Origin: a bacterium
GTDB taxonomy: Bacteria > Armatimonadota > Zipacnadia > Zipacnadales > Zipacnadaceae
Length of the DNA stretch: 17,283 nt
NCBI GenBank assembly: GCA_030603495.1
Contig: JAUVXR010000042.1
Coordinates: 1 to 17,283, forward strand
Direction of reading: 5' to 3'
The notes under the pieces were generated by a model. It was not told the origin of the DNA. It ran no database searches and was given only the letters and a program-made list of their open reading frames with translations. Position numbers and translations under genes: made by a program. Position 1 is the stretch's first letter. Each line of letters starts with the position of its first letter. Below, in pieces: positions 13,764-17,283 of the stretch.

Positions 13764-13806
13764 GGCCCGCCCTCGACCGCCAATTGAGCGGGTCCATTCC
13801 GCTGGG

Positions 13807-14253
13807 TCAGGGCAAACTCATGCACGTGGCAGCTCCCCGTGCATTCCGTGCAAGCTGATAGCACAGAACCTCGGAGAACGTAGTGTTCTGAATCCACTGA
13901 TGCGTCTCGAGCATGTCGGCCAGAGCCTCGTCAGGGCTTGTGCCCTCGCCGAAGCCTACAACCTGCAAATTCGCGACGTCGGGCTCGCTTGTTTCGGAGC
14001 CTGGCTGAAATGTGAAGCCTTCCGTGGTTAGGAAAATGTAAGTATTCAACTTCGGACTTTCGTCGTTCTGCTCGCGCGACCGCTCGTAATACCAGTGGCT
14101 ATTGTACTCGTCTTCTCCCCACGCTTCGAAATGTGAAGGCGGAAGCACATTCCAGCATGCCTCACAGACTCCGGCTTTGTTCAATGGTCGCAGATTGTCG
14201 CATTCAACGCAGTAGCCGGGTGCCTCACGCCACTTCTCATCTTTGTAGCCCAT
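13807..14253 (-). CDS. Zinc-ribbon small protein of unknown function
   Basis: 148 residues. The N-terminal third has a C4 zinc ribbon (C15, C18, C30, C33: YCVECDN and GVCEACWN). The second half (LNTYIFLTTEGFTFQPGSET, then NLQVVGFGEGTSPDEALADM) is a compact alpha/beta unit that I associate with uncharacterised small proteins but cannot name. The start ATG (complement of 14251-14253) lies two bases after the stop of the upstream nuclease-like gene, so the pair is almost certainly co-translated. Lower GC than porB. A partner or regulator of the nuclease is inference from linkage only. Confidence 0.75.
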   Translation of the reverse strand: MGYKDEKWREAPGYCVECDNLRPLNKAGVCEACWNVLPPSHFEAWGEDEYNSHWYYERSREQNDESPKLNTYIFLTTEGFTFQPGSETSEPDVANLQVVGFGEGTSPDEALADMLETHQWIQNTTFSEVLCYQLARNARGAATCMSLP

Positions 14254-14255
14254 AT

Positions 14256-15035
14256 CTATGCTCTCGCGTGTCTTTCCAGGATGCCGAAATCATCGCGTTC
14301 AAGATTGTGTGTCGTCGCAGCGTTGTAGACAGCCTCTAGCTGGCTGTACACCCGAAATGCGAATCTGTCCCGATAGCTGCGAAAGGGTGTTTGACTTACA
14401 AGCTGATCGAACAGACCCCGCTTGTCTTCACTGGGACACACGACAAAGAGACCTACCGAAAACCTCTTAGGGATCTTCAGCAGTCTGTCCAGACCATCTC
14501 TCACCTTCGTGGTGTGCTCCACTTCGAAAGCATAGGCGGGGAAAAGACCATAGTCATCCTCGTCAAACCACAAGACGTCTATCTCCCTGATCTTCCGTAG
14601 GTTGGGGCCCTGGAAGACGTCGGAGCAGTCTCCGACAGTTGCCAGATCCCCGAGGCTTGCCCCCTGGAACTGCCTGGTAGACTGGTCGCGGGCGGAGACA
14701 AACGTTTCGTACCCGTAGAGACGCCCCAGAGAAACCAGCATTCCTTGGGCAGTTCCATGATTTATCTCGGGGTCTTCAGAGTCAATATCTTGAGATTGAG
14801 GCAGCGGAGTTTCAAAGTCGACCAGCCTGTATACTCCGCTGCGGTCGGGCGGAACAGGCTCAAACACCTTGTACTGCCGCACCACACGCCTTATGGTATC
14901 CTGCCAGGTAGGATTCGTTGCTGTTTTCGGATCGTCTTCGACGTGGCTGTAGATTTCGGAGAGGTGTGCTTGTCCGCCTAGATCTGCCAGAGCTTCAGCA
15001 ACGACGTCCTTCCAAGTTGGCTGTTTGCGTTTCAT
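14256..15035 (-). CDS. HARE-type winged helix fused to PD-(D/E)XK-like nuclease
   Basis: 259 residues from ATG (complement of 15033-15035). An in-frame TTG at 15068 would add 11 residues but lacks support, while GGGGAG lies about ten bases before the ATG. Residues 6-72 (TWKDVVAEALADLGGQAHLS, then a TIRRVVRQYK helix and GVYRLV) match the HB1/ASXL/restriction-endonuclease (HARE) winged helix, known to be fused to restriction enzymes. Residues about 93-235 look like a restriction-fold nuclease: REIDVLWF with D153 followed by YAFEVEHTTKV (E171, E173), in which the usual Lys of (D/E)xK is replaced. Whether it cuts DNA is uncertain. First gene of a two-gene minus-strand unit with its own promoter; low GC and position suggest acquisition. 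Confidence 0.8.
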   Translation of the reverse strand: MKRKQPTWKDVVAEALADLGGQAHLSEIYSHVEDDPKTATNPTWQDTIRRVVRQYKVFEPVPPDRSGVYRLVDFETPLPQSQDIDSEDPEINHGTAQGMLVSLGRLYGYETFVSARDQSTRQFQGASLGDLATVGDCSDVFQGPNLRKIREIDVLWFDEDDYGLFPAYAFEVEHTTKVRDGLDRLLKIPKRFSVGLFVVCPSEDKRGLFDQLVSQTPFRSYRDRFAFRVYSQLEAVYNAATTHNLERDDFGILERHARA

Positions 15036-15128
15036 CTGTCGGACGCTCCCCAAACGTAACTTCCTCAAGACACCAAGTCGCTACGCGCCGCCTTACAGCC
15101 ACAGGATAGGTGCCGGTCTCGTATATAG

Positions 15129-15157
15129 ATTCTACAAGAGTCTGCGGCTTTCGTCAA
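15129..15157 (-). promoter_or_regulatory. Sigma70-type promoter for the nuclease/zinc-ribbon pair
   Basis: On the minus strand, TTGACG (complement of 15152-15157), a 17-base spacer, then TAGAAT (complement of 15129-15134). Predicted start is near 15122, leaving about 87 bases of leader before the HARE-nuclease ATG. It diverges from the pdxS promoter. Confidence 0.75.
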
Positions 15158-15205
15158 CGAAGTGCCGATAACTGATAGCAGTCGCCCTCGGACCACTCCC
15201 CACGG

Positions 15206-15234
15206 TTGTCAGTCAAGCTGATTAGATGTATAAT
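15206..15234 (+). promoter_or_regulatory. Sigma70-type promoter for pdxS
   Basis: TTGTCA (15206-15211), a 17-base spacer, and a perfect TATAAT (15229-15234). Predicted transcription start is near 15241, about 35 bases before the GTG start of pdxS. Confidence 0.85.
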
Positions 15235-15275
15235 TGTGATGAGGGTTGAGACAAGTTGCGAGGAGATGAGCAGCA

Positions 15276-16163
15276 GTGAGTGAGAAGTCCACGTGGCGTA
15301 ATAAAGTAGGATTAGGCGAGATGCTGCGCGGCGGCGTGATAATGGATGTGACTAATGCCGAGCAGGCCAAAATCGCCGAGGACGCCGGCGCGGTCTCCGT
15401 GATGGCGCTGGAGCGCGTACCAGCCGACATTCGCGCTGAGGGCGGCGTGGCGCGCATGGCCGATCTTAAGATCATCGAGCAGATAATGGAGACGGTGACC
15501 ATCCCGGTCATGGCCAAGTGCCGCATCGGGCATTTCGCCGAAGCCCAGGTGCTCGAAGCGCTGGGCGTTGACTTCGTTGACGAGAGCGAAGTGCTCACCC
15601 CCGCCGACGAGAGCTTTCATGTCTGGAAGCACGACTTCAAGGTGCCGTTTGTGTGCGGCTGCACGAACCTGGCCGAGGCGCTGCGGCGGATTGGGGAGGG
15701 CGCAGCGATGATCCGTACCAAGGGCGAGGCCGGCTCGGGCAATATCGTCGAGGCCACTCGGCACATGCGCGCGGTAAGGACCGGTATTGAGCACCTCAAG
15801 GGCCTGCGCACCGAGGAGCTTATGACTGAAACCAAGAATATGGGCGCGCCCTTTGAGCTGGTCAAAGAGATCAGTGAGACAGGCAAGCTGCCCGTGCCCA
15901 ACTTCTCGGCGGGTGGTATCGCTACACCGGCCGATGCCGCGCTGATGATGCAGCTTGGTGCCGAGTCCGTCTTTGTCGGCTCGGGTATCTTCAAGTCCGA
16001 AGACCCCGATGCCCGCGCGCTGGCGATCGTCCACGCCACCACCTACTATGAGGACCCGGCGGAAGTCGTCCGCGCCTGCAAGGGCCTCAAAGGGGCGGCG
16101 ATGCCAGGGATAGACGTCGCCAGCCTGCCCGACGAAGAGCGCCTGGCCACCCGGGGCTGGTAG
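15276..16163 (+). CDS. pdxS: Pyridoxal 5'-phosphate synthase, synthase subunit
   Basis: 295 residues, full family length. It builds PLP from ribose 5-phosphate, glyceraldehyde 3-phosphate and ammonia in a TIM-barrel dodecamer; PdxT normally supplies the ammonia. Catalytic residues in the usual numbering are present: D24 (GGVIMDV), K81 (MAKCRIGHF) and K149 ([11 protein letters not shown]), plus the phosphate-binding [14 protein letters not shown] and [12 protein letters not shown]. It starts at GTG 15276 with AGGAG (15261-15265) ten bases upstream. A good promoter and a terminator make it monocistronic. pdxT, the common partner directly downstream, is absent here and must be elsewhere or missing. 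Confidence 0.98.
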   Translation: MSEKSTWRNKVGLGEMLRGGVIMDVTNAEQAKIAEDAGAVSVMALERVPADIRAEGGVARMADLKIIEQIMETVTIPVMAKCRIGHFAEAQVLEALGVDFVDESEVLTPADESFHVWKHDFKVPFVCGCTNLAEALRRIGEGAAMIRTKGEAGSGNIVEATRHMRAVRTGIEHLKGLRTEELMTETKNMGAPFELVKEISETGKLPVPNFSAGGIATPADAALMMQLGAESVFVGSGIFKSEDPDARALAIVHATTYYEDPAEVVRACKGLKGAAMPGIDVASLPDEERLATRGW

Positions 16164-16234
16164 GAACAGTAGTCTGGGTCCGCGAGGCTGGTCTGCCCAA
16201 TCGCTCTGGCACGCGTATCCTTGTGCTTGTGTCC

Positions 16235-16262
16235 GCCGCCTGGCCGGGCGGCTTTTCTTTTC
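16235..16262 (+). terminator. Rho-independent terminator of pdxS
   Basis: GCCGCC (16235-16240) pairs with GGCGGC (16247-16252) around a six-base loop, followed directly by TTTTCTTTT. It lies 72 bases after the pdxS stop. Confidence 0.88.
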
Positions 16263-16295
16263 GCTTGGTGATATGATATACTCAGGCGCAAAGCG

Positions 16296-17283
16296 ATGAG
16301 ATTCCCCGTCAAGCTCTTTCTGGCTGTCTTGCTGGCGTATGCGCTGTTCGCGCAGGGTACGGTGCGCTCGTGGGACGGTGCGACGATGCTGGCCGTGACC
16401 CGCAGTGTCGTACTGGAAGGGACCGTAGCTGTTCCCGAGACGACCGCGTGCATGGAGGGGACAGACGGCAGGTGCTACTCCCGGTACGGACTCGCGCAGT
16501 CGCTTGCTGCGATCCCCTGGTTTGTCGCTGGGCAACTGGTAGCGAACTTGGTCAGCAACGAAGTTGCGGAAGATGACATAATCACCGAGTTTGCCGTCTC
16601 CTGGTTTAACCCTGTAATCACTGCGTTGGGCTGTGTGGTGTTGTATCTGCTCGCCGTTGAGGTAGGGCTGTCAGCCCCGGTGGCGGCTGGCTGCGCCCTG
16701 ATCTACGCCTTCGGCACGGGCGCCTTCGTGCAGATGAAGGATTTCAATAGCGAGCCGCTGGCAGCGTTGCTGCTTGTGGCTGCTGTTTACAACTTGCTGC
16801 GGCTAGGCCGAACGCAAAGCTGGCAACAGGCGGCGGTGGTGGGACTGTGTGCGGGCGGGCTCCTGCTAGTGCGCATAGCGTCAATAGTTGTAGTGCCGAT
16901 CCTTGCCATAGGGCTGGTATGGGAAGCTCTCAGGATAAGCGACCGCCGGCGACTGACGGTGTGGTTGACTGCCTTTTTCGTTCCCGTGAGCGTTTCATTG
17001 GTCATTACAGGGGTATACAACTACCTGCGCTTCGGTTCACCTACCCAGTTCGGCTACCCCCCGGGCGCCTTTGTGTTCCGGTTTTGGTGGGGGCTGGGTG
17101 TTCAACTGTTCAGTCCTGAAGCCGGGCGACAAAGCTACGCGGCGCAGGACGAGAGGCTGCGCGGGGAAGTAGCCCAGGCGTTGGCGACGATGCAGGAGTT
17201 GCCCGTGGCCGAGCTTCTCCAGGGGTTGCGGACCTATCCCGACCAGCTCAAGCCCTGGGTCGCGGGGATTCTGGCGGCGATTG
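16296..17283 (+). CDS. Polytopic membrane protein, possible GT-C glycosyltransferase (3' truncated)
   Basis: An open frame runs from ATG 16296 to the window edge (329 codons, no stop), beginning MRFPVKLFLAVLLAYALFAQ. Near the N-terminus, after the first membrane span, come a SWDGATML motif and then GRCYSRYGLAQSLAAIPWF; several further hydrophobic helices follow. An extracytoplasmic acidic loop after the first span and the YSRYG-type motif recall GT-C/ArnT-like integral membrane glycosyltransferases and related uncharacterised membrane proteins. Catalytic assignment is not possible on the fragment. No Shine-Dalgarno is evident; an AT-rich TATGATATACT about 15-25 bases before the ATG may be a -10 box with a very short leader. 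Confidence 0.75.
   Translation, partial: MRFPVKLFLAVLLAYALFAQGTVRSWDGATMLAVTRSVVLEGTVAVPETTACMEGTDGRCYSRYGLAQSLAAIPWFVAGQLVANLVSNEVAEDDIITEFAVSWFNPVITALGCVVLYLLAVEVGLSAPVAAGCALIYAFGTGAFVQMKDFNSEPLAALLLVAAVYNLLRLGRTQSWQQAAVVGLCAGGLLLVRIASIVVVPILAIGLVWEALRISDRRRLTVWLTAFFVPVSVSLVITGVYNYLRFGSPTQFGYPPGAFVFRFWWGLGVQLFSPEAGRQSYAAQDERLRGEVAQALATMQELPVAELLQGLRTYPDQLKPWVAGILAAI

Noticed and set aside
13787-13803. Terminator between porB and the convergent zinc-ribbon gene
   Set aside because: The AGCGG/CCGCT hairpin has only five pairs and no T-tract on either strand, so it is too weak to call.
15312-16535. 407-codon minus-strand open frame over pdxS
   Set aside because: It lies antisense to a complete pdxS, crosses its terminator, and lacks recognisable domains.

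Overview
The window is a piece of bacterial chromosome, fairly GC-rich in its core genes. Bacterial signs are Shine-Dalgarno sites, sigma70-type promoters, CCA-encoded tRNAs, dnaX-ybaB-recR and a large SRP RNA with an Alu domain of the Bacillus scRNA type. A complete four-subunit pyruvate:ferredoxin oxidoreductase points to an anaerobe. I cannot fix the phylum from sequence alone; an uncultured lineage is likely. Protein assignments rest on recognised motifs and gene context, not on database searches.

Layout. (1) 1-1660 is an RNA-gene cluster: the 3' part of tRNA-Arg(GCG), then tRNA-Arg(CCT), tRNA-Ser(CGA), tRNA-Ser(GGA), a small four-helix-bundle gene, and the large SRP RNA. Every RNA gene is abutted by an array of short tandem repeats (10-12 bp, consensus ACGRCAGGTAYA) starting exactly at its terminal GCCA/GCCATT. 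The SRP RNA has arrays on both sides in opposite orientation. (2) 1682-5826 is the classic ffs-dnaX-ybaB-recR block. It is interrupted between a tautomerase and dnaX by two lower-GC genes of unknown function and a truncated copy of the dnaX 5' end, the scar of a rearrangement. (3) 5836-8208 holds a SIR2-like protein with a C-terminal beta-sandwich, directly behind recR and a candidate defence NADase, and an exported PLD-type nuclease. (4) 8229-13763 is the por operon in the order gamma-delta-alpha-beta. It is split between delta and alpha by an exported SGNH/sialate-acetylesterase-like enzyme and a TPR lipoprotein. (5) 13807-15035, minus strand, is a two-gene lower-GC module with its own promoter: a HARE-type winged helix fused to a PD-(D/E)XK-like nuclease, and a zinc-ribbon protein. 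(6) 15276-16163 is pdxS with a textbook promoter and terminator. (7) A polytopic membrane protein, probably GT-C-like, runs off the right edge.

Core replication/repair and pyruvate-metabolism operons are thus repeatedly interrupted by single genes or pairs of accessory, possibly defence-related genes. The two most unusual signals are the RNA-end-anchored 12-bp repeat arrays, including a potential long stem closing the SRP RNA, and the duplicated dnaX start that marks an accessory insertion.
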